Shown here: positions 38,548 through 49,876 of the stretch, piece by piece
How the letters are laid out: every line of letters starts with the position of its first letter
Numbering within the stretch: position 1 is the stretch's first letter
Translations under genes and position numbers: made by a program
Source of the DNA: Phocicoccus pinnipedialis
GTDB taxonomy: Bacteria > Bacillota > Bacilli > Staphylococcales > Salinicoccaceae
DNA: 64,000 nucleotides
Direction: 5' to 3'
Assembly (NCBI RefSeq): GCF_903994035.1
Contig: NZ_CAJEWB010000010.1
Span: 310,001-374,000, forward strand
The notes under the pieces: generated by a model
Seen by the model: only the letters and a program-made list of their open reading frames with translations
Database searches by the model: none
Told to the model about the DNA's origin: nothing

Positions 38548-39156
38548 TTAAATCGTAATTACTAATAGTCCGTCACCAACATTAAAATACATGGTGTGAT
38601 CATAATTTTCTTTGACATAGTGATTAAAGCGGTCTACTTTTTCTTTTAATTTTCTTTTATTTTTATTTTGAATTGTTTCTTCAATTACTAGACCTCTAAG
38701 CAAGATATTATCAACAATGATAAATCCACCAGGATTTAGTAAAGGTTTATACTTTTCAAGGAATAGCTGGTTGTTACCTTTTGAAGCGTCAATAAATATC
38801 ATGTCAAAAGTACCATCTATTTCTACTTCCTTAGCGTTGCCATGAATATTATTCACTCTATCTTGCACATTATATTTTTTAAAGTTTTCATCTGCAATCT
38901 TATAGCTATCTTTATTTAGTTCAACTGTCGTAAGCTGAACATCATCATGAACAGAAACAATGTGCAAACCACTATAACCAATTGCTGTACCAATTTCTAA
39001 AACTGATTTCACTGATTTTAATTGAATAAAGTTTTTAATGATATTAAGTGCATCACTATCAATAATCGGTATCTTGTTTTCAAGAGCATATTGATAGATA
39101 TCTGCAAACAACTCGTCTCTAATATTCAGCGCTTCTATATACTGATTTTCATCCAT
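38548..39156 (-). CDS. trmR: tRNA 5-hydroxyuridine O-methyltransferase TrmR (YrrM family)
   Basis: SAM-dependent enzyme making 5-methoxyuridine at wobble position 34. 202 aa with VLEIGTAIGYSGLHIV (SAM motif, about 58), FIDASKGNN and VDNILLRG (metal-binding region). ATG 39156 follows GGTGATGTA; an in-frame ATG 24 nt earlier is in a T-rich leader. A terminator-like hairpin lies just upstream of the gene. Confidence 0.88.
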   Translation of the reverse strand: MDENQYIEALNIRDELFADIYQYALENKIPIIDSDALNIIKNFIQLKSVKSVLEIGTAIGYSGLHIVSVHDDVQLTTVELNKDSYKIADENFKKYNVQDRVNNIHGNAKEVEIDGTFDMIFIDASKGNNQLFLEKYKPLLNPGGFIIVDNILLRGLVIEETIQNKNKRKLKEKVDRFNHYVKENYDHTMYFNVGDGLLVITI

Positions 39157-39171
39157 TACATCACCACAAAA

Positions 39172-39202
39172 AATAAACAACCGACACTAATGGTGTCAGT
39201 TG
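39172..39202 (-). promoter_or_regulatory. Terminator-like hairpin in the trmR leader
   Basis: On the minus strand CAACTGACAC-CATTA-GTGTCGGTTG with one mismatch, followed by GTTTATTTTTT and then the trmR ribosome site. A possible promoter (TATAGT -10) lies upstream near 39222. Could be an attenuator; no ligand is apparent. Confidence 0.45.
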
Positions 39203-39286
39203 TATAATCATTAATTTGTACTATACCACATACAGAGTAAAAATGAAACTGTTTTCTTTTTCATCATAAAAGTGCAGAAACTCATT

Positions 39287-39313
39287 AAAAAAGACGCATC
39301 CAAAGATGCGCAT
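39287..39313 (-). terminator. Terminator after mltG
   Basis: Stem CGCATC-CAAA-GATGCG within GACGCATC...GATGCGCA, with a T-run on the minus strand. Confidence 0.75.
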
Positions 39314-39317
39314 ATTA

Positions 39318-40445
39318 TTAGTCTGCATTAATATATTTCTCTCGTTTTTCTTCGTGTTCTTCTAGCGTCTCAGAGAAGTGATTCACTCCATTTTTGTCAG
39401 CTAAAAAGTAATAGTAGTTTGTATTTGAAGGGTTTAATATACTCTGAACTGATTCTGTACCAGGGCCTGCAATTGGACCTGGAGTTAATCCTCTATGTTG
39501 ATAAGTGTTGAAAGGATCATTCACTTCTAGGTCTTCATATAAAACAACATCTTTATGCTTTCCTTGTGCATAAAGGACTGTAGGATCCGTTTGTAAAGGC
39601 ATAGAAGGCTCTAGAGCAAGTCTGTTTAAGAAGACACTTGTAATTTTTGCACGATCTGCAAGTGAGGTTGCTTCTTCTTCTACTAGCGAAGCTAACGTCA
39701 GGAATTGATGAAATGTTAATGTTTCATTATTACCTTCAATATTTATATTGTATTCATCAACAGATTTATACAGGTTATACGTATTAATTTTAGTTGCGTC
39801 TAACATTTGTCTGATCAATTTGTCCATACTCGGTTCTTCTTCAGTGATATCATATGTCGCTGGGAATAAATATCCTTCTAGTGGATATTTGATATCCTCG
39901 TCTAATATCTCATCAGTTAACATGTCTGGATAATCTTCAATTAGTTGTTTCATATATTCCTTGTCCTGAATCTTATTGATGAATACTTCTTTTTTGACTG
40001 GAAGTGTATTTTCGATTGTGTCACCAATCTCATCAATTGTATAACCTTCAGGAATTGTTAATTTATAGACTACTTCTTCATAAATGATGCCTGTTTCTAA
40101 CGTTTTAGAAATTGTTTCGAAATCCATTGATGGTGACAAATTATACTGGCCTGCTTGATAGTTAGAAATACTATTTAACCTTAAATACATTTGAAACAAG
40201 AAACTATTCTTAATAATTCCACTTTCTTCAAGCATATCACTAATATCACTTGAACTCGCCCCAGAAATAATTTCAACTTGTACAACTTCTTCAGAATCTG
40301 GATTTAGTGGTTTAGAACCTGATTTAACGTAGATAAAACCAGAAATTGCTAAGACGATTAGAACTACCGCTAAAATAGACACAATAAAGAGTGAAAGATA
40401 TGAAGAAACATTCTTTGAGAATCTCACGTCATCATTTTTTTTCAT
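39318..40445 (-). CDS. mltG: Endolytic transglycosylase MltG
   Basis: Membrane-anchored YceG-family enzyme that cuts nascent peptidoglycan strands. 375 aa: short cytoplasmic N-terminus, one membrane helix (about 15-40), a LysM-like segment (VVYKLTIPEGYTIDEIG) and the catalytic domain with LASLVEEEA (catalytic Glu) and PLQTDPTVLYAQG. Terminator follows. Confidence 0.94.
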   Translation of the reverse strand: MKKNDDVRFSKNVSSYLSLFIVSILAVVLIVLAISGFIYVKSGSKPLNPDSEEVVQVEIISGASSSDISDMLEESGIIKNSFLFQMYLRLNSISNYQAGQYNLSPSMDFETISKTLETGIIYEEVVYKLTIPEGYTIDEIGDTIENTLPVKKEVFINKIQDKEYMKQLIEDYPDMLTDEILDEDIKYPLEGYLFPATYDITEEEPSMDKLIRQMLDATKINTYNLYKSVDEYNINIEGNNETLTFHQFLTLASLVEEEATSLADRAKITSVFLNRLALEPSMPLQTDPTVLYAQGKHKDVVLYEDLEVNDPFNTYQHRGLTPGPIAGPGTESVQSILNPSNTNYYYFLADKNGVNHFSETLEEHEEKREKYINAD

Positions 40446-40466
40446 AAGTCCTCCATTGTTTATCTT

Positions 40467-40504
40467 TAAAAAGTGCTTCCAATTTAAATCGAACTGGAAG
40501 CACT
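40467..40504 (-). terminator. Terminator after DUF1292 gene
   Basis: AGTGCTTCCA / TGGAAGCACT (40472-40481 / 40495-40504) with a 13-nt loop and T-run on the minus strand. It separates the alaS-ireB-ruvX group from mltG. Confidence 0.8.
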
Positions 40505-40520
40505 GAAATTAATTATTTAA

Positions 40521-40826
40521 TTATTCAACATCATCGAAGTTAGTGTTTACGATTTCTTCAATCATGTCCCACTCTTCGTCTGTCTCAACTGGTAAGAAAC
40601 GTCCTGTTTCACCATCTTCATCCGGCTCTAAAATCATTGGGATGAGTTCAATTTCAGTTTCGTCGTCATCGTCGTTGAAGTTACCTTCTTCAGCTAATAT
40701 CACATAGTGTTTATTGAATCCAGGATGTTCAAATTCAAGTAACTTTCGGTAAAGTACTTCATTACCTTCCTCATCGTATAGAGTTAGTAGTTCTTCTTCA
40801 TTGTTCAAATTTAATTCTTCAGACAT
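40521..40826 (-). CDS. DUF1292 protein (YrzB family)
   Basis: 101-aa very acidic protein, opening [19 protein letters not shown] and ending in an acidic tail. Function unknown. Conserved downstream of ireB-ruvX in Firmicutes; ATG 40826 follows AGGAG. Last gene of the alaS-ireB-ruvX-DUF1292 run. Confidence 0.9.
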   Translation of the reverse strand: MSEELNLNNEEELLTLYDEEGNEVLYRKLLEFEHPGFNKHYVILAEEGNFNDDDDETEIELIPMILEPDEDGETGRFLPVETDEEWDMIEEIVNTNFDDVE

Positions 40827-40837
40827 ATGTCTTCTCC

Positions 40838-41257
40838 TTAATGGCTATCTAAGTAGCCTTGAAGTATAAATACTGCAGCCATCTTATCGATGACTTTGCT
40901 TCTTTTTTTTCTGGATACATCTGCTTCAAGTAATGCGCGCTCTGCTGCAACAGTACTGAGACGTTCATCCCACAACACAATTTTAACACCACTAAAATTA
41001 TTTTCAAGCAAATTGGAGAAGTACATTGTACGTTCCCCACTTTCGCCAATGGTATTGTTCATATTTTTGGGTAACCCCACTACAATTGTTTTAACCTGAT
41101 ACTCTTTGATGAGTTCTCCAATCGCATCAATCCCATAATCATCATTTAAAGTATCGATTTTTAGTGTAGTTATACCTTGAGCCGTCCATCCAAGCATGTC
41201 ACTCACGGCAACCCCAATCGTTTTTGTACCTAAATCTAGTCCTAGGGTTCTATCCAT
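40838..41257 (-). CDS. ruvX: Holliday-junction resolvase-like RuvX (YqgF)
   Basis: RNase H-fold nuclease implicated in 16S rRNA 5' processing. 139 aa with [15 protein letters not shown] (first catalytic Asp), VVGLPKNMN and [11 protein letters not shown] 41257 lies inside the end of ireB (8-nt overlap) with GAGAGAAATCG before it. Confidence 0.94.
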   Translation of the reverse strand: MDRTLGLDLGTKTIGVAVSDMLGWTAQGITTLKIDTLNDDYGIDAIGELIKEYQVKTIVVGLPKNMNNTIGESGERTMYFSNLLENNFSGVKIVLWDERLSTVAAERALLEADVSRKKRSKVIDKMAAVFILQGYLDSH

Positions 41258-41513
41258 CGATTTCTCTCTCAATGTAGAATTTAACTAAGACTTCCATAAT
41301 CTCATCACGTTCGATATGGCGGATTTGATTTCTTGCATCATTATGTCTAGGAATGAATGCAGGATCGCCACTTTGTAAGTAGCCGACGATTTGGTTTACA
41401 GGATTGTAACCTCGCTCTTCTAGTGTTTTATACACATTTGTAAGTACATTCTTAATGTTCATTTTATGAGTATCCTCAACACTAAACTTCATTGTTTTAT
41501 CGAATTCGTCCAT
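41250..41513 (-). CDS. ireB: IreB family regulatory protein
   Basis: UPF0297/DUF965. In Enterococcus IreB is a substrate of the PASTA kinase IreK and affects cephalosporin resistance. 87 aa, opening [19 protein letters not shown], abbreviated; Thr residues near the N-terminus match the known phosphorylation region. ATG 41513 follows AGGAGTG; the in-frame start 9 nt earlier lies between that site and the gene and is less likely. Confidence 0.93.
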   Translation of the reverse strand: MDEFDKTMKFSVEDTHKMNIKNVLTNVYKTLEERGYNPVNQIVGYLQSGDPAFIPRHNDARNQIRHIERDEIMEVLVKFYIEREIDG

Positions 41514-41567
41514 GTAAAACACTCCTGACTACATAATTCTAATGATTATTATACCAAAGAAAAATGC

Positions 41568-44198
41568 TTATACAAAACTTTTAATATACTCTTCAACAAA
41601 TTGTAATGCTGCGTTAATATTCCCAACGTTCGTTCCGCCACCTTGAGCTTGATCTGGTCGACCACCACCTTTTCCGTCGACACGCTCTGCCATACCTTTC
41701 ATGATATCGCCTGCTTTAATATCTTTAGTCAGTGGTTTGGGAACGGATACTATAAGTGAAACTTTGTCGTCAATAATCGATGCTAAGGCAATAATTGAAT
41801 TTTGCTCACTAGATTTAATCATGTCCATTGTATCTCTTAATTCAGATACGCTTCCTACGTTTACTTCAGTTTTAATCACTGAATAATCGCCAATCTGCAC
41901 TGTATCATTGCTCAGATCGCTAAGTGCATCTTTCTGTATTGCTGCTTTAAGTTCTTTCAACTCTATTTGCAGTGCTTTTTCACTTCGCTCAAGTTCCACA
42001 ATCTTAGACTCTACATTTTGTTTCTTCACTTTTAATGAATTTGCAATACGTTCAACTGTTTTCTCTTCTTCTTGTAAGCGTTCGACAGCGTATTTGCTCG
42101 TCACTGCCTCAATCCTTCTTACACCAGCACCGATTCCTGATTCAGAAAGAATTTTAAATGTGCCGATTTGACCTGTGTTCCCTACGTGTATACCACCACA
42201 TAATTCAATAGAATACCCATCGATATCAACAACGCGTACAGCATCGCCATATTTTTCACCAAACAAAGCCATAGCACCTTTTTTCTTAGCATCTTCAATC
42301 GGCATTTCTGCAATCTCTACAGCTAAACTTGCATAAATTTTTTCATTTACAATTCTTTCGATTTGTTTAAGTTCTCTATCCTTAAGACCTTCGATATGTG
42401 TAAAATCAAAGCGTAGTCTTTCCTTTTCAACCAGTGATCCTGCTTGGTTTGCATGATTACCAATGACATCCTTAAGGGCCTGGTGTAGTAAATGAGTTGC
42501 TGTATGATTTTTAATAATAAAATTACGAGCTTCTTTGTTTACTTCTAGACTAAATACATCTGCTATATTAATGACACCTTCTTTTACATGAACTGTGTGA
42601 ATGTTCTGGCCGTTTGGCGCTTTCGTTACGGCAACAACTTCCATCTTCGCATGTTCATTTTGAATAATTCCAGTATCAGCAACTTGTCCACCAGAAATCG
42701 CATAGAACGGTGTTTTATCAAATATAACTTCAACAAAATCATTTCCCTCATATGAATCTAATTTTTCATCGTCTTTAATGATATATAGAAGTTTACCTTC
42801 GGACTGAACTGATTCATACCCAGTAAATACGCTTATATCTTTAATACTTGAGTACGTTGCAGATTGCACATTCATTGAATTACTATCTTTTCGTGATGAG
42901 CGTGCTCGGTCTTTTTGTTTTTTCATCTCTGTATTAAACCCATCGATATCCACAGTGATTCCGTCTTCTGCTGCATACTCAATAGTCATCTCGATTGGGA
43001 ATCCGAATGTGTCGTAGAGTTTAAAGGCCTCAGCACCACTAAGGATTTTAGTCGTATCTTTAACGTTGTCTCTCATATCTTCGTAGATTTTAATACCTTC
43101 ATCAAGAGTTGTTAAGAAACGCTCTTCTTCTTGATGGATCACTTGCTTAATAAATGATTCAGAAGCGGCAATCTCTGGATAGTAATCATTCATCACTTCT
43201 TTCACTATTGGAACTAGCTCAGATAAGAACGCTTGTTTAATTCCAAGTTCTTTCCCAAAGCGTGTTGCACGACGGATCAAACGACGTAGTACATAACCGC
43301 GTCCTTCGTTTGAAGGTAACGCACCGTCACCAATTGCGAATGCAACTGTTCTAATGTGGTCACCGATGACTTTAAATGAAACGTCATCAACTTCTGAAAC
43401 ACCATATTTTTTTCCACTTAGGTCTTCAACCTTCTGAATGATAGGTATAAACACATCCGTGTCAAAGTTTGTTGGAACATCTTGAATAACACTCGCAAGA
43501 CGCTCAAGGCCCATACCAGTATCAATGTTTTTGCTTGGTAGTGGGGTATAAGTGTGATCACTATTATGGTTAAATTCAGAGAATACTAGGTTCCAAATTT
43601 CAAGATAACGTTCGTTTTCTCCACCTGGATACATCTCACTTCTCTCTTCACCAAAGTCATATGACTCTCCACGGTCGTAGAAAATTTCTGAGTTTGGACC
43701 ACATGGGCCTTCACCAATATCCCAAAAGTTCCCTTCGATACGAGTAATTTTTGATGGATGTAATCCAATGATTTCATTCCAAATTTTAAATGACTCTTCG
43801 TCTTCAGGGTGAATCGTTACAAAAAGTTTATCTTCATCAAAATTCAACCACTCTTCACTTGTTAAAAACTCCCAAGCATATAAAATTGAGTCCTTTTTGA
43901 AATATTCTCCAATAGAGAAGTTACCTAACATTTCGAAGAACGTATGGTGTCTTGCAGTAAATCCAACGTTTTCAATATCGTTTGTGCGGATTGATTTTTG
44001 TGAGTTTACGATTTTTGGATTCTTTGGGATTTCAGTTCCATCGAAGTATTTTTTTAATGTTGCAACTCCAGAGTTGATCCATAAAAGTGAATCGTCATTC
44101 ACTGGTACGAGTGACGCACTCGCTTCAATATCATGGTTTTTAGATTCGAAAAAGTGTAAAAACAAACGTCGTAATTCATTAGTAGATAGTTTCTTCAT
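41568..44198 (-). CDS. alaS: Alanyl-tRNA synthetase
   Basis: Class II synthetase with proofreading. 876 aa: N-terminal catalytic domain (NELRRLFLHFFESKNH, motif 2 around FFEMLGNFSIGEYFKK), tRNA-recognition region, editing domain with the zinc ligands HTATHLLH (about 568) and CGGIHVGNTGQI (about 667), and the C-Ala/DHHA1 domain with KGGGRPDQAQGGG. Expression is controlled by a T-box leader. Confidence 0.97.
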   Translation of the reverse strand: MKKLSTNELRRLFLHFFESKNHDIEASASLVPVNDDSLLWINSGVATLKKYFDGTEIPKNPKIVNSQKSIRTNDIENVGFTARHHTFFEMLGNFSIGEYFKKDSILYAWEFLTSEEWLNFDEDKLFVTIHPEDEESFKIWNEIIGLHPSKITRIEGNFWDIGEGPCGPNSEIFYDRGESYDFGEERSEMYPGGENERYLEIWNLVFSEFNHNSDHTYTPLPSKNIDTGMGLERLASVIQDVPTNFDTDVFIPIIQKVEDLSGKKYGVSEVDDVSFKVIGDHIRTVAFAIGDGALPSNEGRGYVLRRLIRRATRFGKELGIKQAFLSELVPIVKEVMNDYYPEIAASESFIKQVIHQEEERFLTTLDEGIKIYEDMRDNVKDTTKILSGAEAFKLYDTFGFPIEMTIEYAAEDGITVDIDGFNTEMKKQKDRARSSRKDSNSMNVQSATYSSIKDISVFTGYESVQSEGKLLYIIKDDEKLDSYEGNDFVEVIFDKTPFYAISGGQVADTGIIQNEHAKMEVVAVTKAPNGQNIHTVHVKEGVINIADVFSLEVNKEARNFIIKNHTATHLLHQALKDVIGNHANQAGSLVEKERLRFDFTHIEGLKDRELKQIERIVNEKIYASLAVEIAEMPIEDAKKKGAMALFGEKYGDAVRVVDIDGYSIELCGGIHVGNTGQIGTFKILSESGIGAGVRRIEAVTSKYAVERLQEEEKTVERIANSLKVKKQNVESKIVELERSEKALQIELKELKAAIQKDALSDLSNDTVQIGDYSVIKTEVNVGSVSELRDTMDMIKSSEQNSIIALASIIDDKVSLIVSVPKPLTKDIKAGDIMKGMAERVDGKGGGRPDQAQGGGTNVGNINAALQFVEEYIKSFV

Positions 44199-44221
44199 TA
44201 ATTTTCCTCCGTTAATATAGA

Positions 44222-44418
44222 TAAAAAAATAGAATTCTCCCTAAAAGAGGGACGAATTCTATCCGCGGTACCACCCAAATTATGATTAAATCATCACTTT
44301 AGCTTTATTTATTTTTCATACAAATATAGCACGTTAACTATTCTTGTGTTGTTTTCACCAATCACAACATCTCTTCTTTGCCAAATAATTAACTCAGTAT
44401 TTGTTTATATACTTATAA
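44222..44418 (-). promoter_or_regulatory. T-box leader of alaS (tRNA-Ala sensing)
   Basis: Read on the minus strand: ACAAATA...TATTTGT base of stem I, a loop GTGCTA containing the Ala specifier GCT followed by A (near 44326-44333), upper helix GTTAA/TTAAC, then the T-box core GGGTGGTACCGCGGAT and terminator AGAATTCGTCCCT...AGGGAGAATTCT ending in T7 (44222-44262). All T-box landmarks are in order, and the specifier agrees with the gene. Confidence 0.93.
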
Positions 44419-44424
44419 GAATAA

Positions 44425-44453
44425 ATTATATGAGAATATACTTGAATCGTCAA
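44425..44453 (-). promoter_or_regulatory. Promoter of alaS leader
   Basis: Minus strand TTGACG (44453-44448), 17-nt spacer, TATAAT (44430-44425). The -35 overlaps the recD2 stop codon. Confidence 0.8.
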
Positions 44454-46834
44454 TTAAAATCGAAGGGTGTTACGCCATTCATGTTAATCATAGGGTCTAT
44501 TCTTTTCTCTATAACCATAGATTCTGTCAACATAAATGACTTTGGATTACTTGATTCTTCAATAACGATATCTTTATCTTCTAATTTTTCATAGATTTTA
44601 AATATTTCGTGCAAATATGTTTCGAGCATCGTGTTTCTCTTGATACCCTCACGTTTGATACCATTTAAAAATGAGTTTGCATCTCCACATATAATTAAGC
44701 TATCTTTCGCCCTTGTAACTCCTGTATAAATAATATTCTTCTGAAGCATATGATAGTAACTTGGAACAATTGGCATTATGACGATTGGGTATTCACTTCC
44801 TTGCGCTTTGTGAATACTTGTGCAGTAAGCGTGTGCAAGTTCTGATAAGTCTTTTCTTTCATACGTAATTAAGTTGCCATCAAAATCTACTGTGACACTT
44901 TCTTTACTGCCTTCGTGTGAGTCTACAATTGAATGAATAATTCCAGCGTCTCCATTAAACACATTGTCTTCACGTCTGTTGATGAGTTGGATTACTTTAT
45001 CGCTTTCTCTAAATACTTTTTCCCCAATTACAATTTCATTCTTTTCATTTGTTCTTGGATTCAAGACTTTTTGTAAGACTTGATTTAATGCATTGATACC
45101 AGCTGGTCCACGATATATTGGTGCTAATACTTGGACATCTCTCATGTCAAAACCACGTTCTACTGCTTTCTTTACAATGATATCTACAACATCTGCAATC
45201 TGATCCGTACGTGCTTCTATGAACGAACGGTCATCGTGACGCTCTTTTATGTTCACCTGTTGACCATTGTTAATTTCGTATGCAAGCTTCACGATTGAAG
45301 AACCTTCCGCTTGTCTATAAATCGTTTTCAACTTCGTTACAGGAATGACCCTAGATTCAATTAAATCTTTAAAAACTGTTCCCGGTCCAACGGATGGAAG
45401 CTGTGCGTCATCTCCAACAAATACGATTTGAGTTTCTGGCAAAACATTCTTAATGAATTGATAAAAGAGCCATGTATCTACCATAGACATCTCATCGACA
45501 ATAATAAATTCTGTATCAATAATATTATCTATGATTTCAGTGTCTTCGGTTTCACGGCCCCATCCAATCAATCTGTGGATAGTAGAAGCGTCAATTCCAG
45601 TTGTCTCTTTCATGCGCTTTGCAGCACGACCAGTAGGAGCGGCAAGCTGAATTGGATATAATCCGTCAGAATTATCATGGTCAATAAAAGGCTTGATGTC
45701 ATTCAACTGACGTATTGTCTCAATGATTCCTTTAACGATCGTCGTCTTACCGGTACCTGGCCCCCCAGTGATGATAGAAAGTGGTGAACGAACTGCATGT
45801 GTAATCGCATCCTTTTGTTCTTCGTTGTAAGTAATATTAAGCTCTGTCTCAACACGGTTGATTATGCGTTCAATCTCTTTTGTACTCACATGTTTCATTT
45901 CTACTTGAGATAATTCATAGATTTTATTTGCTGAGTTTTTTTCACTATAGTAAAATAGTTTATCTGTGATTCTGTCGTCTTGTACAACGAGTTTGTCATC
46001 TGATGCGAGAGTATTCACTTGCTCTGTTACGTCTTCAGTATCAAAATAACTAACTTCATCATTTAATAGAGTTAATGTGTCTGTTATTAGATTGTCAAGC
46101 GTAATATATGTATGTCCTTCTTCGTTTAAAGCACGCTCTAAACAATAGTGAATGCCAGCTGATAGTCTATCACTGGAATTTTTCTGAATACCCGCTTTTA
46201 GAGCTATAAGGTCTGCCTTTTTAAACCCTATGCCAAAAATATCCTCAACGAGTTTATACGGCGTATTTGTTAAAATGTTTAATGTTTCACTTTGATAAGT
46301 ATCAAATATTTTTGCACGCTTAACAGGTTCAATACCGAGCTCAATCATTATGAGATCTGCTTCTTCAGTCGCATAGTTCTCTTTAATTGTTCTATAAATC
46401 ATGCGTTTTCTAGAATCAGAAATACCAGGTACATCGTGAAGCACTGTATAATCTTCAGCAATTTTTTTTAACGCATTGATGCCGAGTGTATTTACAACTG
46501 CTTCTGCAGTTTTAGGCCCGACACCTACAAATTTATTTCCAGATAAATATTCTACAAGCCCATCTTCAGATCGTGGAATATCTTTTTTAAATTCTTTAGC
46601 TTGAAACTGTTTGCCATATCTTTGATGTTCAGTTACTTGACCAGTAAAACGGTACGTTTCACCTTCGTTGATGTCATAAAAGTTGCCTGTGACAATCGTT
46701 TCATCTATTAATTCAGTGTTTGTTTCATGAATAAATAAGACACACACATAGAAGTGATTGTCTTTGTTATGAAAAATTACACGGTCAATTTCACCAATAA
46801 CAAATGGCTCATCATCAAGTGTCATCTGTGTCAT
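44450..46834 (-). CDS. recD2: RecD2 (YrrC) DNA helicase
   Basis: 5'-3' SF1B helicase without RecBC partners, acting in replication-fork maintenance and repair. 794 aa: N-terminal OB-fold and HhH-like extension (about 1-300, VGPKTAEAVV, DVPGISDSRK), Walker A GGPGTGKTT, Walker B DEMSMVDT and the VAYCTSIHKAQGSE helicase motif (partly ELAHAYCTSIHKAQGSEYP). ATG 46834 follows AAGGAG; an in-frame ATG 24 nt earlier precedes that site. Downstream of the TPR gene. Confidence 0.95.
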   Translation of the reverse strand: MTQMTLDDEPFVIGEIDRVIFHNKDNHFYVCVLFIHETNTELIDETIVTGNFYDINEGETYRFTGQVTEHQRYGKQFQAKEFKKDIPRSEDGLVEYLSGNKFVGVGPKTAEAVVNTLGINALKKIAEDYTVLHDVPGISDSRKRMIYRTIKENYATEEADLIMIELGIEPVKRAKIFDTYQSETLNILTNTPYKLVEDIFGIGFKKADLIALKAGIQKNSSDRLSAGIHYCLERALNEEGHTYITLDNLITDTLTLLNDEVSYFDTEDVTEQVNTLASDDKLVVQDDRITDKLFYYSEKNSANKIYELSQVEMKHVSTKEIERIINRVETELNITYNEEQKDAITHAVRSPLSIITGGPGTGKTTIVKGIIETIRQLNDIKPFIDHDNSDGLYPIQLAAPTGRAAKRMKETTGIDASTIHRLIGWGRETEDTEIIDNIIDTEFIIVDEMSMVDTWLFYQFIKNVLPETQIVFVGDDAQLPSVGPGTVFKDLIESRVIPVTKLKTIYRQAEGSSIVKLAYEINNGQQVNIKERHDDRSFIEARTDQIADVVDIIVKKAVERGFDMRDVQVLAPIYRGPAGINALNQVLQKVLNPRTNEKNEIVIGEKVFRESDKVIQLINRREDNVFNGDAGIIHSIVDSHEGSKESVTVDFDGNLITYERKDLSELAHAYCTSIHKAQGSEYPIVIMPIVPSYYHMLQKNIIYTGVTRAKDSLIICGDANSFLNGIKREGIKRNTMLETYLHEIFKIYEKLEDKDIVIEESSNPKSFMLTESMVIEKRIDPMINMNGVTPFDFN

Positions 46835-46850
46835 ATTTATTCTCCTTACT

Positions 46851-48610
<1,760 letters not shown>

Positions 48611-48617
48611 TCATCCT

Positions 48618-49742
48618 TTATTTTAAACTTTCATATATTTCTTTGAATATTGTAGCTGCTTTCTTAATTTCATCTTCTGTCGTCATATAATTTAAGCTCA
48701 CTCTAATTGAGCGGTTGGCACGATTTTCATCATACATATCAGTAATCACGTGTGATGGTTGAACAGTGCCTGCGTTGCATGCAGATCCCCCTGACACATA
48801 CACATCTTTCAAATCTAATCTCGTCAACATAATATCTGTCGTGACAAACGGTAAATATATGTTGATGATGTGAGGACTCACATTTTTTGATGCATTTAGC
48901 TCATATGGGACACCAAGTGAGTTTAGTTCTGATAAGAATAAATTTTTTAATAATTGTTCTGTCGCTCTTCTCTCATCAAAGTCACGTACTGCTTTGCGTA
49001 CTCCTACTGAAATTGCATGTGCATAGATTAGATTCTCGGTTCCTGCACGGCGCCCGCGTTCTTGTTCTCCACCATAAATTAATGGGTTTAACTTACTATC
49101 AGATTTAATATATAGTAAACCAATCCCTTTTGGTGCCCCTATTTTATGACCACTGATACTCATGTAATCGACATCTAATTTTGACATATCAAGTGGAACA
49201 TGACCGAGTGCTTGCGCTGCGTCAATGTGTATTAGTATACCCGTATCTCTTAACATTTCACAGATTTCTTTAATTGGCTGGATCGTACCTGTTTCATTAT
49301 TAACATAGTGAATTGTTATGAGTTTCGTGTTGTCTCTTATTTTAGATTTTAAGTCATCGATGTTAATGAGACCTTCACTATCTGTCTCTACAAAGCTTAC
49401 CTCAATATTTTTATCTTGTTCCAGTTTTTCTAAGATAGACTTATGCTCAAGCTTCGTTGTAATGATGTGTGCATTTTTGTTTGCACGACTTACACTCTCT
49501 AACACCGTATTATTTGATTCTGTTGCACCACTAGTAAAAATAATCTCATTTGGATCTACAAAGATGTTATCTGCGATTAGTTCTCTCGCACGTTCTAATC
49601 TTATTTTTGCATTTTTTCCAAGTTTATGAACGGAAGATGGGTTACCATAATGTGTCGATACCATCATCATCTTACTTAGAATTTCTCTATCTAGCGGATT
49701 CGTTGCCGCATAGTCTAAATATATCGGTGTGTTTTCTTGCAT
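48618..49742 (-). CDS. iscS: Cysteine desulfurase (IscS/YrvO-like)
   Basis: PLP enzyme that transfers sulfur from cysteine to MnmA. 374 aa: YLDYAATNPLD at the start, HIDAAQALGH (about 173), PLP lysine in SISGHKIGAPKG (about 200) and the active-site cysteine in SGGSACNAGTVQPSH (about 325). Pairing with mnmA suggests a dedicated YrvO-like donor rather than the SUF enzyme. In S. aureus cymR directly precedes this gene; here three other genes separate them. Confidence 0.93.
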   Translation of the reverse strand: MQENTPIYLDYAATNPLDREILSKMMMVSTHYGNPSSVHKLGKNAKIRLERARELIADNIFVDPNEIIFTSGATESNNTVLESVSRANKNAHIITTKLEHKSILEKLEQDKNIEVSFVETDSEGLINIDDLKSKIRDNTKLITIHYVNNETGTIQPIKEICEMLRDTGILIHIDAAQALGHVPLDMSKLDVDYMSISGHKIGAPKGIGLLYIKSDSKLNPLIYGGEQERGRRAGTENLIYAHAISVGVRKAVRDFDERRATEQLLKNLFLSELNSLGVPYELNASKNVSPHIINIYLPFVTTDIMLTRLDLKDVYVSGGSACNAGTVQPSHVITDMYDENRANRSIRVSLNYMTTEDEIKKAATIFKEIYESLK

Positions 49743-49876
49743 TTTAAGCCTCTCCTTAGTACTTTATCAGTTAACTATTTTACCATGTTTGTTGCCCAGT
49801 TTATAGTCCACTGCTCAAAGCAATTAAATAGACTTTTAATGTATGTTTTATAATAATAGTTTTGAGGAGAGATTAC

